Shown: positions 1 through 6,949 of the stretch, piece after piece
Numbering within the stretch: position 1 is the stretch's first letter
Layout of the letters: the number at the start of each line of letters is the position of its first letter
NCBI GenBank assembly: GCA_009885605.1
Contig: VFKK01000146.1
Span: forward strand, 1 to 11,845
Source of the DNA: Cyclobacteriaceae bacterium
Lineage (GTDB): Bacteria; Bacteroidota; Bacteroidia; Cytophagales; Cyclobacteriaceae
Reading direction: 5' to 3'
Length of the DNA: 11,845 bases
The notes under the pieces: generated by a model
Told to the model about the DNA's origin: nothing
What the model saw: the letters and a program-made list of their open reading frames with translations, nothing else
Databases searched by the model: none
Made by a program: the position numbers and the translations under genes

Positions 1-28
1 GGTCAGTCGACCGTAGTCTGTGGACGAT
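1..28. repeat. Degenerate 7-bp tandem repeat at window edge
   Basis: The first 28 bases divide into four heptamers, GGTCAGT, CGACCGT, AGTCTGT and GGACGAT, which fit NGWCNRT with G, C and T fixed at positions 2, 4 and 7. The phase is lost after base 28. The array may continue to the left outside the window. No function can be read from it. Two reading frames are open across it to stops near 78-80 and 91-93, but neither resembles a known protein end. Confidence 0.45.
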
Positions 29-163
29 TATCCGCCATTTTCTCACCTCATTTTCACGTTACTGGCAGAATTGCGGATAATCATAATCAATAAAATACTA
101 TTTCAAGTATATGCAATTCAATTTAGAAAGGAAAGTCAAAAACCTCCTATTTCAGGTTTTCCC
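29..163. other. Intergenic region with no recognisable gene
   Basis: This AT-rich stretch lies between the heptamer repeat and the terminator of the sodium symporter. The open frame starting at base 20 on the plus strand runs through the terminator hairpin into the antisense of the symporter gene and looks random in composition, so I do not call it. The only structure seen is a short inverted repeat, ATACT-atttca-AGTAT, at 95-110. No convincing TAnnTTTG promoter box was found. Confidence 0.5.
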
Positions 164-198
164 AAAAAGAAAAGAGGGAACCTCATCGGTTCCCTCTT
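164..198 (-). terminator. Rho-independent terminator of the symporter gene
   Basis: A perfect 11-bp stem (172-182 pairing with 188-198) with a 5-nt loop is followed, reading leftward, by a U-rich tract TTTTCTTTTT at 164-173 that overlaps the base of the stem. It begins 33 bp downstream of the symporter stop codon and probably ends the whole leftward gene block. Confidence 0.87.
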
Positions 199-230
199 CA
201 ATATATATTTTACAATTCGTGTCAATCACT

Positions 231-1610
231 TTACTGGCTTGTACCAAATACCCCTAATAAGTCCAGAATAACCACTCCGATCACGATAGGACAAACCCAC
301 TTGATAAAGAAAATCCAACTTGTTCGGTAAATACCTTTAAATCCGGGTGCGCCAGAGGTAAGTTCATCGGCATAGTCTGCTATTTTCTGGGCCCAGCCCG
401 TATATAAACTTAGCATCAGGCATATCACAATTCCGGCAAAAGTACCAAAGACAAAGTCCATAATCCCAAAAAATCCTTTCAATTCATGGCCGAGAAAATT
501 GATACTCAAGACTGCGAAGAAATTCCCTTCGATGGAAGATAGCGCAGAAGGAACCGATAATGCCATCGCTGCAATTCCCACTATCCAAGTTGCTTTTTTT
601 CGATGCCATTTTTTCTCGTCAATCAGATAGGCAACAGGAACTTCCAGCATCGAAATAGTTGAAGTGAGTGCCGCCACCATCAAAAGGATAAAGAATAAAG
701 ATCCGATAATATTACCCCCCGGCATTACGTCGAAAACCAGCGGAAGTACTTCAAAGACAAGCGCCGGGCCGGAAGCCGGATCTTTTCCGGGAAGCAAGGC
801 AAACAGGGCAGGAAATACCATTAATCCTGCTAATAATGCAACAGCAGTATCCATTCCTACAATCCAGGTAGAGGCCTGGATAATATTTGATTTTTTGTCC
901 AAATAAGAGCCAAAAGTGATCATCAAACCCCAGCCCACACCCAAGGAGAAGAAAGCCTGCCCTAGGGCGATTAAGAGAACTTTGGAATTAATTTTAGAAA
1001 AATCAGGTGACAAATAATACTCAATACCTTCCTGAGCGCCTTCTAAGGTCACTGATCTGCCAGCGATGAAAAGAATAATGATAAACAAAAACGGCATCAA
1101 AAATTTGGAAGCCTTTTCAATCCCACCCGAAACTCCTCCTAAAACGATCAGAATCGTCATCAGGATAAAAACAAATGTCAGAGGAATGACATACATAGGT
1201 GTCCTGACAAATTCCTGGAAATCTATCGGGATATTGACCAATTCTGTGAAAATATAAGCAAGTGTCCAACCGGCGATTACGGAATAATAGCTAAAAACAA
1301 TAAAGCACATCGCAATACAAAGAACTCCGGCGATTTGCCAAAATTTATTCCCGCCGGTATCACGGATCGCTCCGATTGGGTTTTTTTCGGATTTTCTCCC
1401 CAAGGCAATCTCATTGAACAACAGTGGTAAACCGATCAATAGAACACAAAGGATATATACAAATACGAAAGCTCCCCCTCCATTTTCCCCAGTCAAATAA
1501 GGAAATCTCCAGATATTTCCCAACCCAATAGCGGAGCCCGCTGCGGCCATAATGAAACCCACACTTGAGCCGAATTGACCTCTTTCCTCGGGGGTTGAAC
1601 TATCTGCCAT
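231..1610 (-). CDS. Sodium-dependent transporter, NSS (SNF/LeuT) family
   Basis: This 459-aa polytopic inner-membrane protein belongs to the neurotransmitter:sodium symporter family, which couples Na+ entry to uptake of amino acids or similar small amines. The family signature is near the N-terminus: GLGNIWRFPY at residues 29-38 followed by ENGGGAF, corresponding to the unwound first transmembrane helix that binds Na+ and substrate in LeuT. ALGQAFFSLGVGWG fits the conserved sixth-helix region. The length and number of hydrophobic segments (about 11) match compact bacterial members such as MhsT rather than the longer LeuT. The start ATG at 1610 places the usual short polar tail before helix 1. 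It lies 37 nt after the RmlD-like gene with no obvious promoter between, so it is probably the last cistron of the block. The substrate cannot be told from sequence. Confidence 0.93.
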   Translation of the reverse strand: MADSSTPEERGQFGSSVGFIMAAAGSAIGLGNIWRFPYLTGENGGGAFVFVYILCVLLIGLPLLFNEIALGRKSEKNPIGAIRDTGGNKFWQIAGVLCIAMCFIVFSYYSVIAGWTLAYIFTELVNIPIDFQEFVRTPMYVIPLTFVFILMTILIVLGGVSGGIEKASKFLMPFLFIIILFIAGRSVTLEGAQEGIEYYLSPDFSKINSKVLLIALGQAFFSLGVGWGLMITFGSYLDKKSNIIQASTWIVGMDTAVALLAGLMVFPALFALLPGKDPASGPALVFEVLPLVFDVMPGGNIIGSLFFILLMVAALTSTISMLEVPVAYLIDEKKWHRKKATWIVGIAAMALSVPSALSSIEGNFFAVLSINFLGHELKGFFGIMDFVFGTFAGIVICLMLSLYTGWAQKIADYADELTSGAPGFKGIYRTSWIFFIKWVCPIVIGVVILDLLGVFGTSQ

Positions 1611-1647
1611 AAGTGATTCTGGATTAAATTTGGGGGGTTACTCTTGT

Positions 1648-2565
1648 TTAAAAGCGGGCTAATATAATTTGATTTGCCAAAATAGCAATCCCCTCCCGGA
1701 ATGTTTTGGGCTCAAATCCAAGCTCCTTTCGGGCTTTTTCGATGAGAAAGCCGGTTTTTAAAGGCCTCTTTGCAGGCTGTGTAAAGGTCGAGGAATCGGC
1801 TCTTTTGAGTAGGTTTTTATCCAATCCAAAATACTCTGCAGTCATTATTGCCATCTGAAAAGGCGTCAAAAAATCAGATCCTGAAATATGGAAAATCCCC
1901 TGAGCAGAATGCGCTGCAATCAAGACACATCCTGTCGCAAGGTCCTCCGCAAGTGTTGGGGTTCGGAATTGATCATCCACCACCTGAATCTCCTTTCCTG
2001 CTTCCAGGGAAGATTTCACCCATAGAATGATATTGGACCGGCTCAGATCATTCGCAATTCCATAGACTAAAACCGTCCGGGCAATCGCCCATTTCGTGGA
2101 ATTCTTCATTACGAATTGCTCCGCTTCCAGTTTGGTTTGGCCGTAGAAGTTTACCGGCGAAGGTTCAGCTGATTCATCCAACGGCCCGCTTTCTCCGGAA
2201 AAAATAAAATCAGTTGAAACGTAAACGAAATGGGAATTGGAATGCTCCCCCGCTCGAACCAGATATTCGGTTGCTTTGACATTTACCTCGTAGCACGTTT
2301 CCTGATTTAACTCGCAGGTATCGACGTTTGTAATCGCGGCTCCATGGATGATGATTTCGGGTTTGATTTCTTCCAAAACCTGGTTGACCTGTTCCGGATT
2401 GGTAATGTCCAGAGAGACATATCTAAAACCCGTGCCTTTTAATCGGCAAACACCTTTCCCGCTTGCTATTACTTCAAATTCTTCTTTTTGAACCAGCTGC
2501 TCAACTAGTTTTTGACCCAGAAGCCCATTGGCTCCGGTGATGAAAATCTTCTTTTTAGTTGGCAT
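1648..2565 (-). CDS. RmlD-like NAD(P)-dependent sugar nucleotide reductase (SDR family)
   Basis: This extended short-chain dehydrogenase/reductase has 305 aa from the chosen start. A Rossmann dinucleotide motif TGANGLLG is at residues 10-17, and the catalytic YxxxK is YGQTK at 141-145, preceded by the VSTDFIFSG strand typical of RmlD (dTDP-4-dehydrorhamnose reductase) proteins. The C-terminal RPLKTGFLIEKAR also fits that family. The upstream ATG at 2595 would add ten residues ahead of the Rossmann strand and overlap the cyclophilin by 41 nt. The ATG at 2565 gives MPTKKKIFITG, the usual spacing, and an 11-nt overlap suggesting translational coupling. There are no rmlA, rmlB or rmlC genes nearby, so the true substrate may differ from dTDP-4-keto-rhamnose. 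General 'sugar nucleotide-binding reductase' is the safe reading. Confidence 0.85.
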   Translation of the reverse strand: MPTKKKIFITGANGLLGQKLVEQLVQKEEFEVIASGKGVCRLKGTGFRYVSLDITNPEQVNQVLEEIKPEIIIHGAAITNVDTCELNQETCYEVNVKATEYLVRAGEHSNSHFVYVSTDFIFSGESGPLDESAEPSPVNFYGQTKLEAEQFVMKNSTKWAIARTVLVYGIANDLSRSNIILWVKSSLEAGKEIQVVDDQFRTPTLAEDLATGCVLIAAHSAQGIFHISGSDFLTPFQMAIMTAEYFGLDKNLLKRADSSTFTQPAKRPLKTGFLIEKARKELGFEPKTFREGIAILANQIILARF

Positions 2566-3400
2566 CAGGATACCTATAACCAAACTCTTTTGCAATTTTC
2601 TTCTTAGACATCTTCTCCGCCTTTACTGTCATGTAAACGGGACTCAAAGGAATTTCCCGTGAATCAGTTGGCTCCGCAGCGATCTTCTCTACCACATCCA
2701 TTCCTTGGATTACCTCTCCAAAAACCGTGTATTCCTGATCCAAATGAGGAGTTCCGCCAAAAGTTGTGTAGGCTTTGATTTGTTCCGGAGTGTAGTTTTT
2801 TGTCAGTTTCAGGCTCAGAGATTCTGCAATTTCATCACGCTTGGAAACCAAAAGCGAGGTCAGGCTATCAAACTCCCCTGCTTCATACAATCTCTTGTAT
2901 TCATTGCGAAGGTCTTGCTGACTACCAATCTGCACATACCGCATGAAAGCCTCCTGAAGCGCTTCCATGTCAGTGATCAATTCTGCTTCATTGTAAACCT
3001 TGCCCTGCACGATGTAAAACTGTGAGGCATTTGAGCGACGCTCCGGGTTGATATTATTGCCCTGACGAGCTGCGGCAATCATTCCCTTTCTATGATAGTG
3101 ATTTGGGCGAATTTCGGCTGGCAAGGTCGGCCATTTTTCAGCGGGTAGTTCTTCTTTTGTAAATACGTCTCCTCCTTGCACCATAAAGCCTTTGATGATT
3201 CGATGAAACTCCGTGGAGTCAAATCTTCCGGCTTCCGCCAAAGCGATAAAATTGGACTTATGCTCCGGCGTATCATCAAAAAGCAATGCCACGATGTTTC
3301 CATGGCGCGTTTCGATCGTGATCACATAATCCTTGTCGCCTGCGCAAGCCACAGAATTGATTAACAAGAATAAAAAAAACAGATTTTTCAGGTAACTCAT
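2555..3400 (-). CDS. Cyclophilin-type peptidyl-prolyl cis-trans isomerase, lipoprotein
   Basis: This 281-aa protein has a lipoprotein signal peptide: a hydrophobic stretch from residue 7, then NSVAC with the lipid-modified cysteine at 19. A folding role in the cell envelope is therefore likely. The cyclophilin core is clear: FHRII (65-69, including the catalytic arginine R67), QGGD (75-78), SQFYIV (126-131), and LDQEYTVFGEV (220-230). Between SQFYIVQG and GGTPHLD lies an insert of roughly 80 residues (133-213), charged and probably helical, absent from minimal cyclophilins. The conserved cyclophilin Trp in the last core motif is replaced here by LD, which is common in bacterial members. The start ATG overlaps the hemC stop as ATGA. 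Identification of the fold is firm; the client proteins are unknown. Confidence 0.92.
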   Translation of the reverse strand: MSYLKNLFFLFLLINSVACAGDKDYVITIETRHGNIVALLFDDTPEHKSNFIALAEAGRFDSTEFHRIIKGFMVQGGDVFTKEELPAEKWPTLPAEIRPNHYHRKGMIAAARQGNNINPERRSNASQFYIVQGKVYNEAELITDMEALQEAFMRYVQIGSQQDLRNEYKRLYEAGEFDSLTSLLVSKRDEIAESLSLKLTKNYTPEQIKAYTTFGGTPHLDQEYTVFGEVIQGMDVVEKIAAEPTDSREIPLSPVYMTVKAEKMSKKKIAKEFGYRYPDAN

Positions 3401-4335
3401 TTATTCAGGGTTGATTTGATTTGATCCAATATTACTTTTCCGCCTGCGGCAAAAACCCGGTCTGCCAGCATTTTACCTAATTCTTCCGGTTGATCAGAAG
3501 TTCCGGTCACTTCAATCGCAATTCTGGTTTTGCCGTCAAGGCTGACGATTCCTCCGGAAAGCTTCAATTTTTCACCTTCGAGATTTGCCAAAGCAAAAAC
3601 AGGAATGCTGCATCCCCCTTCCAACACCCTCAAGTAAGCTCTTTCGGCGCGGAGTTTCTGTGAAGTCTCTATGTGATTGCAAGCCTCCGTGATTTTAACT
3701 TTCAGCTCAGAATTCAGATTTTCGGACACTTCTATTGCGACACTTCCCTGACCTACTGCAGGAGTAAATTCAGCCAAATCGAGTTCCTGCGAAATCATTT
3801 CATCGTAACCCATTCGGTGAACACCTGCATACGCAAGCAATAGTGCGTCGCAAAGCCCTTCTTCCATTTTGCGTATTCTGGTCTGCAGATTTCCGCGAAC
3901 CTCCACTGTTTTCACATGAGGGTAGAAATGCTTCAAAGTCGAAACTCTCCGGGTGGAGGATGTCCCCAATACTAAAGCCTTAGATGAATCTGCCAGGGAA
4001 ATGTTTTTCTGATGCGAAACGATCACATCGTTCTCTTTTTCACGCTCTGTGAAAGCAATGATTTCAAATCCTTCGGGCAAATTTGACTGCATATCTTTGG
4101 CACTGTGAACTGCGATATCAATCCGACCATCGAGCAATTGATCTTCGAGCTCTTGGGTAAAAACCCCTTTGCTGCCTATTTTTGCAATGGAAACATCCAG
4201 CCATTGATCACCTTTGGTATCGATGATGACAATCTCAGTTTCCAATCCGGATTTTTGCAACAGTTCCTCCACGTAATATGCCTGCCATAGTGCCAGCTTA
4301 CTGCCGCGGGTTCCTATTTTTATTTTATGACTCAT
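3397..4335 (-). CDS. hemC: Hydroxymethylbilane synthase (porphobilinogen deaminase)
   Basis: This cytoplasmic enzyme of tetrapyrrole synthesis joins four porphobilinogen molecules into hydroxymethylbilane. It has 312 aa, normal for the family. Recognisable elements are IGTRGSKLALWQA at the N-terminus, the catalytic region DIAVHSAKDM with Asp81, LGTSSTRR (124-130), VEVRGNLQTRIRK (145-156), and EGGCSIPV with Cys242, which carries the dipyrromethane cofactor. All key residues are present. Its start overlaps the rimK stop as ATGA, and its own stop overlaps the cyclophilin start in the same way, so expression is probably coupled to both. No other haem-pathway gene is in the window. Confidence 0.98.
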   Translation of the reverse strand: MSHKIKIGTRGSKLALWQAYYVEELLQKSGLETEIVIIDTKGDQWLDVSIAKIGSKGVFTQELEDQLLDGRIDIAVHSAKDMQSNLPEGFEIIAFTEREKENDVIVSHQKNISLADSSKALVLGTSSTRRVSTLKHFYPHVKTVEVRGNLQTRIRKMEEGLCDALLLAYAGVHRMGYDEMISQELDLAEFTPAVGQGSVAIEVSENLNSELKVKITEACNHIETSQKLRAERAYLRVLEGGCSIPVFALANLEGEKLKLSGGIVSLDGKTRIAIEVTGTSDQPEELGKMLADRVFAAGGKVILDQIKSTLNK

Positions 4336-5240
4336 TGATTGCCTGGTCTTTTATCGGTACGCTTGAGCACACCATCTTCGATATACTTAATGATTTCACC
4401 TGCAATATTGACTCCGGTTGCTTGCTCGATTCCTTCCAAACCCGGAGAACTATTCACTTCCAAAATCAGAGGTCCTCGATCAGATTGAAGCATATCCACT
4501 CCCGCAATATCCAGCCCAAGTGCTTTTGCAGCCCCAAGCGCGGCCTTTTTCTCCGCTGCCGAAAGTTTGATCACCGTTGCTTTGCCTCCACGATGCAAGT
4601 TTGAGCGAAACTCACCCTCCGCTCCTTGTCGCTTCATGGCTCCGACTACTTTTCCGTTTACGATAAAGGCTCGAATATCAGCTCCTTTGGCTTCCTTGAT
4701 AAATTCCTGAACAATAATTCTCGCCTTCAATCCGTGAAAGGCTTCGATTACCGATTGCCCGGCTTTCTTGGTCTCTGCCAAAACTACTCCAAGACCTTGC
4801 GTTCCTTCCAGCAATTTGATGATCAGAGGTGCTCCGCCTACGTGCTCAACAAGTTGCTTTTCTCCTCCTTTGGAAAAATTGGTAAACGCCGTTTTCGGCA
4901 TCCCCAATCCCGCTTTTGAAAGGATCTGAAGACTTCTCAATTTATCCCGGCTTCGCACAATCGCCTGAGAATTGACTGCGGAGAAAACTCCCATCAATTC
5001 AAATTGACGAACGACGGCCGTTCCGTAAAAAGTGACTGAAGCTCCGATTCTTGGGATGATGGCATCTACTCCGGTGAGTTTTTCACCTTTGTAAATAATC
5101 GAAGGTCCCTCCTGCTCGATGATCAGATCGCAGATACTATGATTGACGATGATGGCTTCGTGGCCAGCAGCCTGAATCGCCTGATAAAGCCTTCTTGTTG
5201 AGTATAAATTAGAGTTCCTCGAAAGGATTGCGATTTTCAT
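4332..5240 (-). CDS. rimK: RimK, ribosomal protein S6-L-glutamate ligase (ATP-grasp)
   Basis: This 302-aa ATP-grasp ligase is strongly similar along its length to what I recall of E. coli RimK, which adds glutamate residues to the C-terminus of ribosomal protein S6. Shared blocks include MKIAILSR at the start, PRIGASVTFYGTAVVRQFE, RDKLRSLQILSKAG, the nucleotide-binding KLLEGTQGLGVVLAET, VQEFIKEAKGADIRAFIV, GEFRSNLHRGGKA, and the metal-binding LEVNSSPGLEGIE near the C-terminus. The length matches E. coli RimK (300 aa). A RimB-like protease gene lies 107 bp upstream on the same strand, the pairing seen in the Pseudomonas RimABK group. Whether S6 of this organism has a suitable C-terminal tail is not visible here. 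Confidence 0.96.
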   Translation of the reverse strand: MKIAILSRNSNLYSTRRLYQAIQAAGHEAIIVNHSICDLIIEQEGPSIIYKGEKLTGVDAIIPRIGASVTFYGTAVVRQFELMGVFSAVNSQAIVRSRDKLRSLQILSKAGLGMPKTAFTNFSKGGEKQLVEHVGGAPLIIKLLEGTQGLGVVLAETKKAGQSVIEAFHGLKARIIVQEFIKEAKGADIRAFIVNGKVVGAMKRQGAEGEFRSNLHRGGKATVIKLSAAEKKAALGAAKALGLDIAGVDMLQSDRGPLILEVNSSPGLEGIEQATGVNIAGEIIKYIEDGVLKRTDKRPGNQ

Positions 5241-5262
5241 CTGTTTATGATTATTTTTTCAA

Positions 5263-5290
5263 GGTCAGACCTGACTGCCGTCAGGCAGGT
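5263..5290. repeat. Overlapping alternative inverted repeats (rimK leader)
   Basis: Three short perfect stems share bases: GTCAG/CTGAC (5264-5268 with 5271-5275), CCTGAC/GTCAGG (5270-5275 with 5280-5285, 4-nt loop) and CTGCC/GGCAG (5275-5279 with 5284-5288, 4-nt loop). They cannot all form at once. There is no U-tract on the downstream (left) side good enough for a standard terminator. The element ends about 22 bp upstream of the rimK start codon, so it would lie in the mRNA leader if transcription comes through. Confidence 0.6.
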
Positions 5291-5306
5291 GGAATCTCGC
5301 ATGGTT

Positions 5307-5316
5307 GATAATTATC
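5307..5316. repeat. 10-bp perfect palindrome GATAATTATC
   Basis: GATAATTATC is a self-complementary decamer in the middle of the rimB-like/rimK gap. An AT-rich decamer like this can arise by chance. It is listed because it sits between two further palindromes in the same spacer and could be a regulator half-site pair. Confidence 0.4.
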
Positions 5317-5324
5317 CCGGTTTG

Positions 5325-5338
5325 TGACGCATGCGTCA
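5325..5338. repeat. 14-bp perfect palindrome just after the rimB-like stop
   Basis: TGACGCATGCGTCA is perfectly self-complementary and begins 9 nt beyond the rimB-like stop codon in the direction of transcription. As RNA it would form a 5-bp hairpin with a CAUG loop, too short and without a U-tract for a confident terminator. As DNA it has the form of a dimeric regulator site. Chance occurrence of a perfect 14-mer in a 107-bp spacer is unlikely. Confidence 0.6.
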
Positions 5339-5347
5339 TGCTCGATT

Positions 5348-5791
5348 TCATTTTGTTTTTTTTCGGTACGCTCTTGACAAATTAGAACCTGTCACGTCTA
5401 CAAGGAAACGATCCCTTAGAAGTTTTCGTCCAAGCAAAATGGAATTTTTCATGCTGGACCGATCAGAAAGTGTAAACTCAACGGTATACGTTTCCCCTGC
5501 CAATCTGATCCTAGTTTCGATCAGATAGCGAGTCTCCGCATGCCCGAAAGAGTTTTTGACTTTTTTTTCTCTGTATTTATCAAACCTTACGGTCTTTCCT
5601 GTGAAGGAAGGATGCCCCGGCAAAAGTACCTGAAAGGCTAAAACTTTCCTGCCTTTGTATTCTTCTTCCCTGATCTGTTCTGCATGAATACTGCTGGTGT
5701 AAGCGCCTGTATCAATTTTTGCCCAGACAAGCTTCAACCCCAGTTTAGGTAGGGAAATTTTCTCTTTCCTGCCGATGATTTTTTTATCCAT
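5348..5791 (-). CDS. RimB-like retropepsin-fold protease (RimK/LysX-associated 'zinc protease' family)
   Basis: This small 147-aa cytoplasmic protein belongs to the family often annotated as ATP-dependent zinc protease (DUF785). It is a single-domain aspartic-protease-like fold. The active-site-type motif is AKIDTGAYTSSIHA with DTGA at residues 27-30, and NSILLGRKLLRDRFLVDV near the C-terminus fits the second conserved strand and helix. No zinc-binding HExxH is present, so the 'zinc' label is not supported by the sequence. Pseudomonas RimB belongs to this family and acts with RimK on ribosome modification. The adjacent rimK makes the same partnership likely here. The start ATG is separated from the holB stop by one base, so translation is probably coupled to holB. 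Confidence 0.88.
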   Translation of the reverse strand: MDKKIIGRKEKISLPKLGLKLVWAKIDTGAYTSSIHAEQIREEEYKGRKVLAFQVLLPGHPSFTGKTVRFDKYREKKVKNSFGHAETRYLIETRIRLAGETYTVEFTLSDRSSMKNSILLGRKLLRDRFLVDVTGSNLSRAYRKKTK

Positions 5792-5792
5792 G

Positions 5793-6938
5793 TCAATCGA
5801 TTTTTGCCATCAGAAGCATGATTTGCATAGAAAGATCCGTAAAAATCAGTTTGGCATTTCCATTCCGCTCCAAATGATAATGGGCATCATTGAATAAGGT
5901 GTAAAGGCTATTTACATGATCTTCGGTCAGGACATTCACGCTGATATTATTGACAAAAACTCTATCTTCTCCACTTGTGCGGAGGAGAGAATCCAAACTT
6001 ATGTTTTTTAGTAAAATTTCCCGCAGAACATTCAAACCTGTCAGCATGAGAGACTTTTGGGCTTCTTTATCAGCCTTGTGAAACTCATCTGACATTGTAA
6101 AAATCTCTTTCAGCTTCTTACCATGGCAAAGTCGAAACCAATCTCTGATTTGGCTTACCTGCAAATCTTCAACTTGATTTACCAGGCGATATGCTTCCCT
6201 CAAATTACCATCAGCTACCATCGCGATTTGGTCAGCCGCTCCGGGCTCGGAAAGTCCGGAATGAATAAGATGGGATTTAATTTCTTCATCTGTAAATGCC
6301 CTCACCATCACTTTCTGTGTTCGGGAAAGAATAGTGGTCAAAAGCTGATCTGGCTGAGAAGTTACCAGCATGAAAATCGTCTTTGCCTGCGGTTCTTCGA
6401 TTATTTTGAGCAAAGCGTTGGCTGCGGATGGGTGTAAAAATTCCGGTGCCCAGATCATCATGATTTTATAGCCTCCTTCGAAAGACATCAGCGAAAGTGC
6501 CTGGATTATTTTTCTGGCTGCTCCTTTTGAAATATTCAACTGCTTTTTTTCAAAGCCATTGAAATAGATAAAGTCATGGACATTGCCATAAGGCTGCTCG
6601 ATGGCGAACTTTCGCCAACTAGTCAAAATATCTACTTTTTCTTCCTTTTCATCCTCTTCCTTTTCATCCTCTTTGGTTTTGGCAATCGCCGGAAAGGCAA
6701 AGTTCAGATCTGGCAGAACCAATCTGGACATTCGCTGACAAGCAGTACACTTGCCGCAGGAATCCTCCGGTCCGGGATTTTGACAATATAAATAGGTGGC
6801 CAAAGCCAAAGACAAGGTCAGATTGGCAGAACCTTCCGGTCCGTGAAAAAGTAAAGCATGCGCCAAATGATTGTTTTTGACGGCATTGAGGAGGTTTTCT
6901 TTGGTCTCGGGTAATCCCGGAATCTCAGCAAATTGCAT
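5793..6938 (-). CDS. holB: DNA polymerase III delta' subunit (clamp-loader ATPase-like)
   Basis: This 381-aa AAA+-type subunit of the clamp loader helps place the sliding clamp on DNA at the replication fork. LAHALLFHGPEGSANLTL (25-42) is the P-loop region, but the usual GKT is replaced by ANL, so it should not hydrolyse ATP, as in other delta' subunits. Four cysteines (52, 61, 64, 67; CxxCxxC plus one upstream) form the zinc module. HPSAANALLKIIEEP (169-183) and the arginine-finger-type SRTQ (205-208) are present. An acidic/lysine-rich insert at about residues 88-101 comes from a tandem duplication. The C-terminal part, about residue 250 onward, is poorly conserved, as usual. It starts 11 nt after the GlmU-like stop and ends 1 nt before the rimB-like start. 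Confidence 0.92.
   Translation of the reverse strand: MQFAEIPGLPETKENLLNAVKNNHLAHALLFHGPEGSANLTLSLALATYLYCQNPGPEDSCGKCTACQRMSRLVLPDLNFAFPAIAKTKEDEKEEDEKEEKVDILTSWRKFAIEQPYGNVHDFIYFNGFEKKQLNISKGAARKIIQALSLMSFEGGYKIMMIWAPEFLHPSAANALLKIIEEPQAKTIFMLVTSQPDQLLTTILSRTQKVMVRAFTDEEIKSHLIHSGLSEPGAADQIAMVADGNLREAYRLVNQVEDLQVSQIRDWFRLCHGKKLKEIFTMSDEFHKADKEAQKSLMLTGLNVLREILLKNISLDSLLRTSGEDRVFVNNISVNVLTEDHVNSLYTLFNDAHYHLERNGNAKLIFTDLSMQIMLLMAKID
6641..6670. repeat. 15-bp perfect tandem duplication inside holB
   Basis: CTTCCTTTTCATCCT occurs twice back to back (6641-6655 and 6656-6670). Read on the coding strand it gives the in-frame repeat EDEKE-EDEKE within a charged linker after the zinc module. Being a multiple of three, gain or loss of a copy would not break the gene. 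Confidence 0.9.
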
Positions 6939-6949
6939 GATTTAATTAA

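Larger units (their letters stand above)
5241..5347 (-). other. Palindrome-rich gap between rimB-like gene and rimK
   Basis: This 107-bp spacer is the only sizeable break among the genes downstream of rpmE2. It contains three separate inverted repeats (listed individually) and no convincing TAnnTTTG promoter box upstream of rimK. It may hold an RNA processing or attenuation site, a protein-binding site, or a dispersed intergenic repeat. Confidence 0.5.

Noticed and set aside
95..110. ATACT/AGTAT inverted repeat
   Set aside because: Only five A/T-rich base pairs, expected by chance in such AT-rich DNA.
20..271. 83-aa plus-strand open frame at the left edge
   Set aside because: It crosses the terminator hairpin of the symporter gene and ends within that gene's antisense, with no recognisable domain and no ribosome binding site.
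1648..2565. Rhamnose (rml) biosynthesis cluster
   Set aside because: Only one RmlD-like gene is present; no rmlA, rmlB, rmlC or glycosyltransferase gene accompanies it.
4332..5791. Graspetide/RiPP or similar peptide-modification system built on the ATP-grasp gene
   Set aside because: The ligase is close to authentic RimK over its whole length, and no small precursor-peptide gene is visible around it.
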